A stretch of DNA of 64,000 nucleotides from Dactylosporangium siamense (GTDB lineage: Bacteria; Actinomycetota; Actinomycetes; Mycobacteriales; Micromonosporaceae): contig NZ_BONQ01000083.1 in NCBI RefSeq assembly GCF_016862795.1, positions 1 through 64,000 of the forward strand. Direction: 5' to 3'. The notes beneath the pieces were generated by a model that was not told where the DNA came from, made no database searches, and worked only from the letters and a program-made list of their open reading frames with translations. Below are positions 9,135-17,866 of this stretch, in pieces (the first letter of the stretch is position 1; each line of letters starts with the position of its first letter). The position numbers and the translations under genes were made by a program.

Positions 9135-11093
9135 ATGACGACGACGACGCTGACCCGCCCGACAGTTGCCGACAGTTCCACGCAGCCGCCTCGGGATCCC
9201 ACCTGGGTCCGGCCGGCGCTGGGGCTGCTGCTGGCCGGCACGCTCGTGGCATACGTGTGGAACCTCAGCGCCTCCGGCTGGGGCAACGCGTTCTACGCCG
9301 CGGCGGCGCAGGCCGGCTCCGAGAGCTGGAAGGCGTGGTTCTTCGGCTCGTCGGACGCGTCGAACTTCATCACCGTCGACAAGACCCCGGCGGCGCTGTG
9401 GGTGACCGGGCTGTCCGTGCGGATCTTCGGGCTCAGCTCGTGGAGCATCCTGGTGCCGCAGGCGCTGATCGGGGTGGCGACCGTCTGGGTGCTGCACCTG
9501 ACGGTCCGCCGCTGGCACGGCCCGGCGGCCGGGCTGCTCGCCGGCGCGGTGCTCGCCACGACCCCGATCGCCACGCTCATGTTCCGCTTCAACAACCCCG
9601 ACGCGCTGCTCATGCTGCTGCTGGTCGCCGGTGTCTACGGCATGGTCCGCGCCCTGGAGCGGGGCAGCACCTGGTGGCTGGTGTTCGCGGCGGGCAGCAT
9701 CGGCTTCGGCTTCCTCACCAAGATGTTGCAGGCACTGCTGGTGGTGCCCGCGTTCGCCCTGGCATACCTGCTCTTCGCGCCGACCGGCTGGGGCCGCCGG
9801 GCCGGGCAACTGCTCGTCGCCGGCGCGGCGCTGGTCGTCTCGGCCGGCTGGTGGATCGCGATCGTCGAGCTGACCCCGGCGTCGTGGCGGCCCTACGTCG
9901 GCGGTTCGCAGACCAACTCGATCCTGGAGCTCACGCTCGGCTACAACGGCCTGGGCCGCATCACCGGCAACGAGACCGGCAGCGTCGGCGGGGGCGGCGG
10001 CAACGGCGGCGGCTGGGGTGCGACCGGCTGGTCCCGCATGTTCGACGGGCAGACCGGCGGGCAGGCGTCCTGGCTGCTGCCGGCGGCGCTGATCTTCCTG
10101 GTCGCCGGCCTGGTCTGGTCGACGCGCAGGGCCGCCTACGTCCTGTGGGGCGGCTGGCTGGTGGTGACCGTCGTGGTCTTCAGCACCATGCAGGGCATCT
10201 TCCACGACTACTACACCGTGGCCCTCGCCCCCGCGATCGGTGCGCTGGTCGCGATGGGCACGGCGACCCTGTGGCGCCGGCGGGACAACCTGCTCGCCCT
10301 GCTCACCCTGGCCTCGACGGTCGCGATCAGCGCGATCTGGTCCTACGTCCTGCTCACCCGCGCCACCGACTTCCACCCGTGGCTGCGCGTCGCGGTCCTG
10401 CTGGCCGGGGCGGCGGGCGCGGCGGGCCTGCTGGTCAGCCAGCAGCTCGGGCGGCGGCTGGGCCGGCGGGTCGGGCTGGCCGCCGCGGCGGCGGCACTGT
10501 TCGCCCTGCTCGGGGGCCCGGTCGCCTACTCGATGAACACCGTCGCCACCCCGCACAGCGGCTCGATCGTCACGGCCGGCCCCACGGTCGCCGGTGCTGG
10601 TTTCGGCGGCGGTCGCGGTGGCGCGGGTGGAGGCCCGGGTGGCTTCCGCAACGGCGGAACGGCACCCGGCGGCGGCATGGGCTTTCCTGGCGGCGGCGCG
10701 GGCATGGGCGGGGGCATGGGCGGCGGCGGCATGGGCGGGTTGCTCAACGCCACCACCCCGAGCGCGGAACTGGTCGCGCTGCTGCGGGCCGACGCGTCGC
10801 GGTACACCTGGGTCGGCGCAGCCGTCGGGTCCAACAGCGCGTCGGGGTACCAGCTCGCCACCGAACTGCCGGTGATGGCCATCGGCGGCTTCAACGGCAG
10901 CGACCCCGCCCCGAGCCTGGGGCAGTTCCAGCAGCACGTCGCCGCCGGCGAGATCCACTACTTCATCGGCGGATCCGGCGTCGGCGGCCGCAGCAACGGC
11001 GGCAGCAGCGTCAGCGCCGAGATCGCCGCCTGGGTGGCGGCCAACTACACCGCCCAGACGGTCGGCGGCGTCACCGTGTACGACCTGTCGTAA
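9135..11093 (+). CDS. GT39-family membrane glycosyltransferase (YkcB/ArnT-like)
   Basis: This 652-residue polytopic protein has about 11-12 membrane helices. An acidic motif in the first external loop (S-D-A-S-N-F-I-T-V-D-K-T-P) matches the PMT_2/GT39 family, which moves sugars from polyprenyl-phosphate donors on the outer membrane face. Two glycine-rich inserts stand out: a short one near residues 285-296 and a long one near 490-535 (G, M, F and R only). The last 110 residues form a soluble domain (Y-T-W-V-G-A-A-V-G-S-N). The ATG at 9135 starts M-T-T-T-T-L, like its partner gene at 11201. That downstream GT2-GtrA gene probably supplies the lipid-linked sugar. Confidence 0.9.
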   Translation: MTTTTLTRPTVADSSTQPPRDPTWVRPALGLLLAGTLVAYVWNLSASGWGNAFYAAAAQAGSESWKAWFFGSSDASNFITVDKTPAALWVTGLSVRIFGLSSWSILVPQALIGVATVWVLHLTVRRWHGPAAGLLAGAVLATTPIATLMFRFNNPDALLMLLLVAGVYGMVRALERGSTWWLVFAAGSIGFGFLTKMLQALLVVPAFALAYLLFAPTGWGRRAGQLLVAGAALVVSAGWWIAIVELTPASWRPYVGGSQTNSILELTLGYNGLGRITGNETGSVGGGGGNGGGWGATGWSRMFDGQTGGQASWLLPAALIFLVAGLVWSTRRAAYVLWGGWLVVTVVVFSTMQGIFHDYYTVALAPAIGALVAMGTATLWRRRDNLLALLTLASTVAISAIWSYVLLTRATDFHPWLRVAVLLAGAAGAAGLLVSQQLGRRLGRRVGLAAAAAALFALLGGPVAYSMNTVATPHSGSIVTAGPTVAGAGFGGGRGGAGGGPGGFRNGGTAPGGGMGFPGGGAGMGGGMGGGGMGGLLNATTPSAELVALLRADASRYTWVGAAVGSNSASGYQLATELPVMAIGGFNGSDPAPSLGQFQQHVAAGEIHYFIGGSGVGGRSNGGSSVSAEIAAWVAANYTAQTVGGVTVYDLS

Positions 11094-11109
11094 ACCCCCG
11101 CGAAACACC

Positions 11110-11140
11110 GGGGCCGTCTCGTCATGAGGCGGCCCCTTTT
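11110..11140 (+). terminator. Intrinsic terminator after the GT39 gene
   Basis: GGGGCCG and CGGCCCC arms with an inner CTC/GAG pairing are followed by TTTT at 11137-11140. It sits 17 bases after the GT39 stop and just before the next promoter element, so the two glycosyltransferase genes are probably separate transcripts. Confidence 0.85.
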
Positions 11141-11175
11141 CACAGGTGGGGCGCAGGATCGTCGCAAGCTGCCGG
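11141..11175 (+). promoter_or_regulatory. CACAGGT-type element upstream of the GT2-GtrA gene
   Basis: It begins 60 bases before the ATG and matches the element at 9085, but with 11 extra bases (one helical turn) inside. Read in 11-bp steps it shows CGCAGGATCGT followed by CGCAAGCTGCC, a direct-repeat style typical of OmpR/PhoP-type response regulators. Confidence 0.5.
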
Positions 11176-11200
11176 AAGGTGCGGGACCGACCTTGGTGGC

Positions 11201-12421
11201 ATGACCACAACGACGCTTCCCCGCGCAGCCGCCATCACCCCGTCGAGCGCCGCCACGGCCGTGCTCGACGTGGTCGTCCCCGTGTACAACGAGGAGCGCG
11301 ACCTGGGCACGTGCGTACGCCGGCTGCACGCGCACCTCACGGCGACCTTCCCGTATCCCTTTCGGATCACCGTCGCCGACAACGCCAGCACCGACGGGAC
11401 GCTCGCGGTCGCCGCCGGCCTGGCCGGGGACCTGACCGGCGTCGAGGTGCTGCACCTGACGGAGAAGGGCCGCGGGCGGGCGCTGCGAGCGGCCTGGGAC
11501 GCCTCCGACGCGCCGGTGCTCGCCTACATGGACGTGGACCTGAGCACCGACCTCAACGCGCTGCTGCCGCTGGTCGCGCCGCTGCTGTCGGGGCATTCCG
11601 ACGTGTCGATCGGGACCCGCCTGGCCCGGGGCTCCCGCGTGGTGCGGGGCGCGAAGCGGCAGTTCATCTCCAGGTCGTACAACCTGCTGCTGCGCGGGAC
11701 GCTGCAGGTCGGCTTCTCCGACGCGCAGTGCGGCTTCAAGGCGATCCGCAAGGACGTCGCGGAGCAGCTGCTGCCGCTGGTCGAGGACACCGGCTGGTTC
11801 TTCGACACCGAGCTGCTGGTCCTCGCTCAGCGGGCCGGGCTGCGCATCCACGAGGTCCCGGTCGACTGGGTCGACGACCCGGACAGCCGCGTCGACATCG
11901 TCTCGACCGCCGTCGCCGACCTCCGCGGCATCGCCCGCCTCGGTCGTGGCCTGCTGAACGGGACGCTGCCGTTGCAGGCGCTGCGCTCGAAGTTCGGCCG
12001 GGCACCGCTCGTCGCGGCGGGCGTGCCGGCGGCGATGCCGTCGCAGCTGCTGCGGTTCGCCGCGGTCGGGGTGCTGTCGACGGCGGCGTACCTGCTGCTG
12101 TTCGCGCTGCTGCGGCCCTTCGCCGGGGCGCAGGCGGCGAACTTCGCGGCGCTGCTCGTGACCGCGGTCGGCAACACCGCGCTCAACCGGCGGGTCACCT
12201 TCGCCGTTCGCGGCGCCGCGAACGCCGGCCGGCACCAGGCGCAGGGGCTGCTGCTGTTCGCGCTCGGCCTGGCCCTGACCTCGGGCTCCCTCGCGCTGCT
12301 GTCGTCGGTCGCGCCGGTCCACCCGCACCTGGTGGAGGTGCTGGTGCTGGTGATCGCCAACCTGACCGCGACGGTGCTGCGCTTCGTGCTGATGCGGGTG
12401 TGGGTGTTCCGCCAGGCCTGA
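11201..12421 (+). CDS. GT2 glycosyltransferase fused to GtrA membrane domain
   Basis: The 406-residue protein joins two domains. Residues about 25-255 are a GT2 (dolichol-phosphate-mannose synthase type) domain with V-V-P-V-Y-N-E-E, the D-N-A-S-T-D-G-T nucleotide site and D-x-D as Y-M-D-V-D-L-S-T-D. Residues about 282-405 are a GtrA-like four-helix domain (R-F-A-A-V-G-V-L-S-T, and A-L-N-R-R-V-T-F). Such fusions make or flip polyprenyl-phosphate sugars for GT39/GT-C enzymes, so a shared pathway with the upstream gene is likely. The ATG at 11201 is the only start that keeps the GT2 N-terminus. Confidence 0.92.
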   Translation: MTTTTLPRAAAITPSSAATAVLDVVVPVYNEERDLGTCVRRLHAHLTATFPYPFRITVADNASTDGTLAVAAGLAGDLTGVEVLHLTEKGRGRALRAAWDASDAPVLAYMDVDLSTDLNALLPLVAPLLSGHSDVSIGTRLARGSRVVRGAKRQFISRSYNLLLRGTLQVGFSDAQCGFKAIRKDVAEQLLPLVEDTGWFFDTELLVLAQRAGLRIHEVPVDWVDDPDSRVDIVSTAVADLRGIARLGRGLLNGTLPLQALRSKFGRAPLVAAGVPAAMPSQLLRFAAVGVLSTAAYLLLFALLRPFAGAQAANFAALLVTAVGNTALNRRVTFAVRGAANAGRHQAQGLLLFALGLALTSGSLALLSSVAPVHPHLVEVLVLVIANLTATVLRFVLMRVWVFRQA

Positions 12422-12428
12422 CACCGGC

Positions 12429-13178
12429 TCAGCCGGACGGCCACCGCGGAGCGCGACGCTGCCGGAACGCCGCGATGCCCTCCGCCACCTCCGTGAGGTT
12501 CTGCCGGACCGGGCCGTCCCAGCCGTCGATGATCGCCTTGGCCGAGTGGACGCTGAGCTGGGAGCGGCCGGCGATCACCGCGGCGGTGTCGCGCACCGTG
12601 GCCGCGAGGGTGTCGGCGGCGACGACGGTGTCGACCAGGCCGATCCGCTCGGCGGTCCGCGCGTCGAGCAGTTCGCCGGTGAAGAGCAGCAGCTTCGCCC
12701 TGGACGGGCCGACGAGCGCGACCAGGCGGCGGGTGGTCGAACGCGGGTACACGATGCCGAGCTTCGCCGGGGTGATGCCGAAGCGGCTGTCGTCACCGGC
12801 GAACCGCAGGTCGCAGGCGACCGCGAGCTGGCAGCCACCGCCGACGCAGAAGCCGTCGATGCGGGCGATGGTCGGTTTCGGAAACGCGGCCAGGGCCCGC
12901 TCGGCGTGCACGGCGACGCTGTCCTCGCCGTCGGCCGCGATTGCCGCCGCGTCGTCGAGGTCGGCGCCGGCGCAGAACGTGCCGCCCGCCCCGGCGACGA
13001 CCACGACCTTGACGGCGGGGTCGGCGGCGAGGTCGGCCAGCAGCTGGGGGATGGCGCGCCACATGGCGGCGGTCAGCGCGTTGCGCTTGCCCGGGTTGTC
13101 GATGAGCAGCGTCGCGACCGGGCCGTCGACGTCCGCGCGGACCGCGCCCCCGGAGCCTCCGAGGCCGCCGGTCACCAC
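12429..13178 (-). CDS. Enoyl-CoA hydratase/isomerase (crotonase) family protein
   Basis: This 249-residue crotonase-fold protein has both oxyanion-hole regions: G-T-F-C-A-G-A-D-L-D near residue 70 and G-F-C-V-G-G-G-C-Q-L-A-V-A-C-D near residue 110. The position of the second hydratase glutamate is occupied differently (K-L-G-I-V-Y-P), so isomerase, hydrolase or hydratase activity cannot be told apart. The GTG start overlaps the stop of the upstream ligase gene (GTGGTGA), indicating coupling. The substrate is unknown. Confidence 0.9.
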   Translation of the reverse strand: MVTGGLGGSGGAVRADVDGPVATLLIDNPGKRNALTAAMWRAIPQLLADLAADPAVKVVVVAGAGGTFCAGADLDDAAAIAADGEDSVAVHAERALAAFPKPTIARIDGFCVGGGCQLAVACDLRFAGDDSRFGITPAKLGIVYPRSTTRRLVALVGPSRAKLLLFTGELLDARTAERIGLVDTVVAADTLAATVRDTAAVIAGRSQLSVHSAKAIIDGWDGPVRQNLTEVAEGIAAFRQRRAPRWPSG

Positions 13179-14641
13179 TCGTGGACGGGCACGTTGGAAT
13201 GCATTCTGGGAAGGTACTCCGCCAGCAGTTTGCGCATGGTGTCGTCGCGATCGATCTCACCCGCGCCCGCGATGCGGTGGACGGTCTCGACCTGCCAGGA
13301 TGCGCCGTTGCGGGCGGTCAGGCAGCGTTGCTCGATGACGCGGAGCAGCCGGTCGCGATGCACGGGGTCGACGCCCCACCCGTCGAGGCCTTCGTGCGCG
13401 AGCGGCAGGAGGCGGCGCAGCACGAGTTCGGTCACGGGGACGGCGCCGAGGCCGGGCCAGAAGACGGACGCGTCGATGCCGTTGCGGGCGGCGGTGTGGA
13501 AGTTCTCCTCGGCGGCGCCGAAGGACATCTGCGTCCAGACGGGGCGGTCCTGTTCGGCGAGGCGGCGGACGAGGCCGAAGTAGAAGGCGGCGTTGGCCAT
13601 GCTGTCCACGACGGTCGGCCCGGCGGGCAGGACCCGGTTCTCGACGCGGACGTGCGGTTTGCCGTCGACGACGTCGTAGATCGGGCGGTTCCAGCGGTAC
13701 ACGGTGCCGTTGTGCAGTCGCAGCTCGCCGAGCTTCGGCACGCCGTTGCCGTCGAGGACGGCGATCGGGTCCTCGTCCTCGCAGATGGGCAGCAGTGAGG
13801 GGAAGTAGCGGACGTTCTCCTCGAACAGGTCGAAGATCGAGGTGATCCACCGCTCGCCGAACCAGACCCGGGGGCGCACCCCCTGGGACTTGAGCTCTTC
13901 GGCGCGGGTGTCGGTGGCCTGTTCGAACAGCGGGATGCGGGTCTCGCGCCACAGCTCACGGCCGAAGAGGAAGGGCGCGTTGGCACCGAGGGCGACCTGG
14001 ACGCCGGCGATGGCCTGGGCCGCGTTCCAGTGCGCGGCGAACTGCTGCGGGCTGACCTGCAGGTGGAACTGCACGCTGGTGCAGGCGGCCTCCGGCGCGA
14101 TCGAGTCGCAGCGCACGTGCAACCGTTCGATCCCGTCGATCGCGATCAGCAGGTCCTCGCCCCGGGCCGCGAAGATCTGCTCGTTGAGCAGCGAGTAGCG
14201 GGGGTTGGCCGACAGCACGTCCGGGGTGAGCTGGTCGCGGCGCAGGGTGGGCAGGATGCCGATCATCGCCAGCCGGGTGTCGACGCTCGCCGCGTGCTGA
14301 TCGGCCGCGTTGAGGCTGGCCCGGACCTGGTCCTCGAACCTGGCGAGCCCGTCGCCGGCGAGCCGCCGGGGCGGCACGTTGATCTCGATGTTGAACTGGC
14401 CGAGCTCGGTGACGAACGCCGGGTCGGCGAGGGCGTCGAGGACCCGCTGGTTGCGCAGCGCGGGGTCGTGCCGCTCGTCGACGAGGTTGAGCTCGATCTC
14501 CAGGCCGCTCATGCCGTCGCCGTCCTCGAAGTGCGCGTCGGCCAGCATCCTGGCGAACGCGTCGAGGCACTGGCGCACCTTGTCGCGGTACCGCATGCGG
14601 TCTTCCCGGCTGAACTCGGTCGTTTCGACGTCCCTGCCCAT
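13172..14641 (-). CDS. GCS2-type glutamate-cysteine ligase family protein
   Basis: The 489-residue protein matches the carboxylate-amine ligase (GCS2) family: G-L-E-I-E-L-N-L-V near residue 42, then E-L-G-Q-F-N-I-E-I-N-V-P-P, and V-Q-F-H-L-Q-V with the metal/ATP-binding acidic residues. It probably joins glutamate or a related acid to an amine in an ATP-dependent reaction; actinomycetes make mycothiol, so glutathione synthesis is not assumed. The ATG at 14641 has GGAGGT eight bases upstream, and an upstream in-frame extension of 77 residues lacks family similarity. It is coupled to the crotonase gene. Confidence 0.85.
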   Translation of the reverse strand: MGRDVETTEFSREDRMRYRDKVRQCLDAFARMLADAHFEDGDGMSGLEIELNLVDERHDPALRNQRVLDALADPAFVTELGQFNIEINVPPRRLAGDGLARFEDQVRASLNAADQHAASVDTRLAMIGILPTLRRDQLTPDVLSANPRYSLLNEQIFAARGEDLLIAIDGIERLHVRCDSIAPEAACTSVQFHLQVSPQQFAAHWNAAQAIAGVQVALGANAPFLFGRELWRETRIPLFEQATDTRAEELKSQGVRPRVWFGERWITSIFDLFEENVRYFPSLLPICEDEDPIAVLDGNGVPKLGELRLHNGTVYRWNRPIYDVVDGKPHVRVENRVLPAGPTVVDSMANAAFYFGLVRRLAEQDRPVWTQMSFGAAEENFHTAARNGIDASVFWPGLGAVPVTELVLRRLLPLAHEGLDGWGVDPVHRDRLLRVIEQRCLTARNGASWQVETVHRIAGAGEIDRDDTMRKLLAEYLPRMHSNVPVHEW

Positions 14642-14742
14642 GGATGCCCACCTCCGCCGGAGCCGCAGCCGTGCCGTGCCGTGCGTGCATCTGGCATACC
14701 ACGGGACGCGGATTTTTACTCCTGCGTCCCAACCAGGAGAGC

Positions 14743-15894
14743 TCAGGCGACGTGCGGTTTCAGGCCGAGGTACCGCAGCGCCGCCTCGGCCGACGGCTTG
14801 TGCGGCAGCTTGCCGAGCCAGGACTGCCACAGCCGGCGGTCGGCGGACCACGCCCGCAGGTATTCGACGCACAGGTCCGGGGTGATGGTGAGGCTGCGCC
14901 CGTGCGCGCCGGTGAGGGCGGCCGCCATCCGCTGCCGCTCCGCCTCGTCGGCGACGGTCGCGCGGGGCACGCGGTGCAGGACCTGCTGGATGAAGTCACG
15001 GCGGACGCTGAGATACGCCTCCCAGTAGCCGGCGTCGGCGGCGTCGATGGTCTTGCCGTCGTCGAGGAGGGCGTAGACGCCTTCGGCGAGGGTGTCGCCG
15101 AACTCCTCGCCGCGCGCCCGGACGGTGTCGCGGAACGGGTCGTATTCCTTCTGGGTGACCTTGCCGACCGTGGTGACGGGGTCGATGCCATGCCCGTTGA
15201 GCAGGAAGAACCAGTCCTCGTTGTAGATGTTTGGGAAGAACGAGGTGGTCCGGTTGACTTGGACGACCAGGGCTCCCCCGCCGACGAACGTGCCCTGGAT
15301 GCCGCCGGTCCTGCGGTAGGCGTGGCAGACCACGGAGTTGTCCGGGAAGCCCTGGTTGACCAGGCCGACGGCGGCGTGGGTCTCGGCGAGGGCGGCGGCG
15401 TCCCAGATGTCGCCGGGCTCCTCGACGCGGATGTCGTCGTCGAGGAAGAGCACGAAGCGCCAGCCGACCATGCGGGCGAGGGCGAGCCCGACGTTGCGTT
15501 TGAGGCTGGTGTCGGTCTTGCGGGAGAAGCGCCGCCAGCGCTGCTCGTCGAGCATCGACGAGGTGCGCAGGTCGGGCAGCCGCGGCTGGTCGTCGTCGAT
15601 GTCGACGGTGACCACCCGGACGCCGACGTCGGCGGCGAGGTCGAGGGCGCGGCCGGCGTCGGCCCACTTGCTGCACAGCACGATGAGCTGGCAGTTGAGT
15701 TCCTTGACGAGCTCGGCGGCGTCGCGCAGGTAGCCGTAGGGCCGGGCGGTCGGCACGATGACCGCGTTGACGCCGGCGGGCCGGGCCGAGCGGACGGTGG
15801 CGGTGCTGAGCAGTCGCGTGTGCGACGCGTGGTGCGCGTGCACCCGCGGTGGGACCGGTTGCGGCCCTCGGGTCACTCCGTAGGCTCCGGCCAT
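14743..15894 (-). CDS. GT-A fold glycosyltransferase-like protein
   Basis: The 383-residue protein has a Rossmann-like N-terminus (V-N-A-V-I-V-P-T-A-R-P) and the motif F-V-L-F-L-D-D-D-I-R-V near residue 150, which fits the D-x-D metal/nucleotide-sugar site of GT-A enzymes. Further family-like marks are N-E-D-W-F-F-L near residue 225 and a C-terminal helical part. Acceptor and sugar are unknown. Its first 22 bases overlap the end of the HTH gene upstream, so the two form one unit. About 100 bases without clear features separate it from the ligase gene downstream. Confidence 0.75.
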   Translation of the reverse strand: MAGAYGVTRGPQPVPPRVHAHHASHTRLLSTATVRSARPAGVNAVIVPTARPYGYLRDAAELVKELNCQLIVLCSKWADAGRALDLAADVGVRVVTVDIDDDQPRLPDLRTSSMLDEQRWRRFSRKTDTSLKRNVGLALARMVGWRFVLFLDDDIRVEEPGDIWDAAALAETHAAVGLVNQGFPDNSVVCHAYRRTGGIQGTFVGGGALVVQVNRTTSFFPNIYNEDWFFLLNGHGIDPVTTVGKVTQKEYDPFRDTVRARGEEFGDTLAEGVYALLDDGKTIDAADAGYWEAYLSVRRDFIQQVLHRVPRATVADEAERQRMAAALTGAHGRSLTITPDLCVEYLRAWSADRRLWQSWLGKLPHKPSAEAALRYLGLKPHVA

Positions 15895-16955
15895 TCGTGC
15901 AGCCGGGTCTCGGGGACCGTCCAGTCAGGTGTCAAGACTTCCCCTCTGACGATCTGCACCGACGTGAGGATGCTGAAGGTATCGCGAGACGCGAACCGTG
16001 CTGCGAGGTACCCACCGTTGCGGTCGCGGAACCTCTCGTCGGTCAGAGAGCGCACCGCGCCGTAGGTGCCCCGGCCGAACATGCCGTTGAAGATCGTGAC
16101 GGTCCGGAGCCGGTTGTAGGGGTTGGGCGCGCGGTAGAAGTGCGCGACGTCCTCGACGAGCCGGCCATCGACCAGCGTCGGGGCGAAGATCTGGACGTCG
16201 TCGCCGTGGCGGACCTGGAACGCGGCGCCGGTCTCGTCGTCGCCGAGGCGGTCGTGCTGTGACACGGGCACGTCGAGGCGGCCGAGCAGGTCGCGGGTGA
16301 GGAGGTTCCAGTCGACGCCGCCGAGGAGCACGAGGTGGGTGGTGAGGTCGTCGGCGGACAGGGCGTCGTCGGCGCGGATGTGGATGACGCTGAGGGGGTT
16401 GGCGGCGCGGATGTGGCCGTGCAGTTCGAGCAGTGTGTCGAGGTCGGCGTAGGTGTACGACTCCGTGTAGTCGGGCTCGGCCGGGTCGACGTAAGGCATG
16501 TTGCGCCGGAACTCGGGTGGGAGCCGGGCGCAGACGATGGTGATCGGGCGGTTGTCGGCGAAGCACAGCGGCCCGCTGTGCAGCCGGCGCAGGTCCTCGT
16601 CGGCGGGCCGGATCGGGCCGGCGGTGCTGCCGTTGGCGGCGTCGCGCAGCGTCAGCAGCTCCTCTTCGAGCTCCCGGCGGCGGGCCTGCTCGTCGTGGTC
16701 GAGGTCGTCCTCGCCGATGAGCCGGACCCGGCCGTCGGCGAAGGAACGCTCAGTGCAGAACAGCCGCGCGTAGGAGCTGATCCGCCCGATGGGCGGCAGG
16801 TCGGGCTTGCCCGGGGACTCCCACGACGAGATGAGGGGCGCGCTGACGCCGAGCGCCTTGGCGAGCTGGCTCTGGGTCAGTGCGTCCGCATCGGTCCGCA
16901 GCGACTTCAGTCGGACCGCCAGCCTGGCTTTCGCATTCTGTGTCGACGCCGCCAT
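15873..16955 (-). CDS. XRE-type HTH protein with C-terminal Rossmann-like domain
   Basis: The 360-residue protein has an XRE HTH at about residues 10-70 (L-T-Q-S-Q-L-A-K-A-L-G-V-S-A-P-L-I-S-S-W-E). A short basic/acidic linker follows, and a domain of about 240 residues with P-I-T-I-V-C-A-R-L-P and a later F-N-G-M-F-G-R-G-T-Y-G-A-V. That domain looks like an alternating alpha/beta nucleotide-binding fold (SLOG-like is a guess); I cannot name a family. The ATG at 16955 has AAGG six bases upstream. The overlap with the glycosyltransferase and the nearby palindromes suggest a self-regulated sensor of that enzyme. Confidence 0.75.
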   Translation of the reverse strand: MAASTQNAKARLAVRLKSLRTDADALTQSQLAKALGVSAPLISSWESPGKPDLPPIGRISSYARLFCTERSFADGRVRLIGEDDLDHDEQARRRELEEELLTLRDAANGSTAGPIRPADEDLRRLHSGPLCFADNRPITIVCARLPPEFRRNMPYVDPAEPDYTESYTYADLDTLLELHGHIRAANPLSVIHIRADDALSADDLTTHLVLLGGVDWNLLTRDLLGRLDVPVSQHDRLGDDETGAAFQVRHGDDVQIFAPTLVDGRLVEDVAHFYRAPNPYNRLRTVTIFNGMFGRGTYGAVRSLTDERFRDRNGGYLAARFASRDTFSILTSVQIVRGEVLTPDWTVPETRLHEWPEPTE

Positions 16956-17056
16956 GAGCATCCTTAGGAAGATCCGGACTTCAGAACCTGGATGAACATT
17001 CCTGACGGCGTTCACCATAGCAAACCGCTGGTCAAACGGCTGCGGTCGATGCGTTG

Positions 17057-17090
17057 CTTCAGCTTGGACTGAAGTTTAGTCTGACGTCAG
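17057..17090. promoter_or_regulatory. Paired palindromes, candidate HTH-protein operator
   Basis: CTTCAG and CTGAAG arms with a 6-base spacer (17057-17074) are followed by the perfect 10-base palindrome CTGACGTCAG (17081-17090). They lie about 100 bases upstream of the XRE gene and about 150 upstream of the divergent acetyltransferase gene. The rest of 17019-17242 shows no gene. Confidence 0.45.
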
Positions 17091-17242
17091 GCAAGTCGCC
17101 GCAAATTCCGTGACCTGCATTTGCCGGACCGGTGGAGGGGACGGTCCGGCGATGCGGAGCCGGGGTCGGGGTGGTGGATCGCCGCCCCGCCCCGACCCCG
17201 GCGCTCATCGACCGTGGTCGCACGAGAAGGCACTATTGCTTG

Positions 17243-17764
17243 GTGTTGTCAGATCATCTGGAGGTCAGACCCGCGATCGAGCCTGAGCTCGACCTCGTGG
17301 TCGCCGCGTTCGGCGACGCGTCGTTCTTCGCCGAACGAATGGCACGACAGTCCGAGGACAACGGCGTCCTCCTGGTGGCATGGCTGCACGGCGAGGCCGT
17401 GGGCTGTGTCTACGTATGGTTCGAGGACGCCGAAGAGGCCGAACTGCGCAAACACCTGCCGGGTGTGCCGTTGCTGAACCGCCTGCGGGTGGTCGAGCCG
17501 TTGCGCAACAACCGCTTCGGCACCGCATTGGTCCACGCCGCCGAGCGGCTGGTCCGGGAGCAGGGGCACACGCAGTTGGCGCTCGGCATCAGCCTGGACA
17601 ACGCCGATGCCGAGCGCCTGTATCTGCGGTTGGGGTTCGCGGAGTGGCCGCACGGCCTGGTCGACACGTACTACGTGGTTTTCAAGGGCGAGCTTGAGGT
17701 CCGCGAGCCCGAGCTGTGCAGGATTCTGGTGAAGGACCTGGTCGATCTGGACGGTCAGGAGTGA
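17243..17764 (+). CDS. GNAT-family N-acetyltransferase
   Basis: The 173-residue product is a GNAT protein. The central R-L-R-V-V-E-P-L-R-N-N-R-F-G-T-A-L supplies the acetyl-CoA pyrophosphate loop (Q/R-x-x-G-x-A type), followed by L-A-L-G-I-S-L-D-N-A-D-A-E-R-L-Y-L-R-L-G-F, the typical fourth motif. The substrate is unknown. The GTG at 17243 (or TTG at 17240) follows a GAGAAGG ribosome site; a longer in-frame extension to 17132 has no family-like sequence. Confidence 0.85.
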   Translation: MLSDHLEVRPAIEPELDLVVAAFGDASFFAERMARQSEDNGVLLVAWLHGEAVGCVYVWFEDAEEAELRKHLPGVPLLNRLRVVEPLRNNRFGTALVHAAERLVREQGHTQLALGISLDNADAERLYLRLGFAEWPHGLVDTYYVVFKGELEVREPELCRILVKDLVDLDGQE

Positions 17765-17866
17765 GCGCAGGGCGGGGTCCTGCAAGCCGGCACGCACGAC
17801 CCCGCCCGCGTCCATGGCTTGGAAAAAGCCCACAAATGCGACTTATCCTCGCGTACCGTCTGGGTC

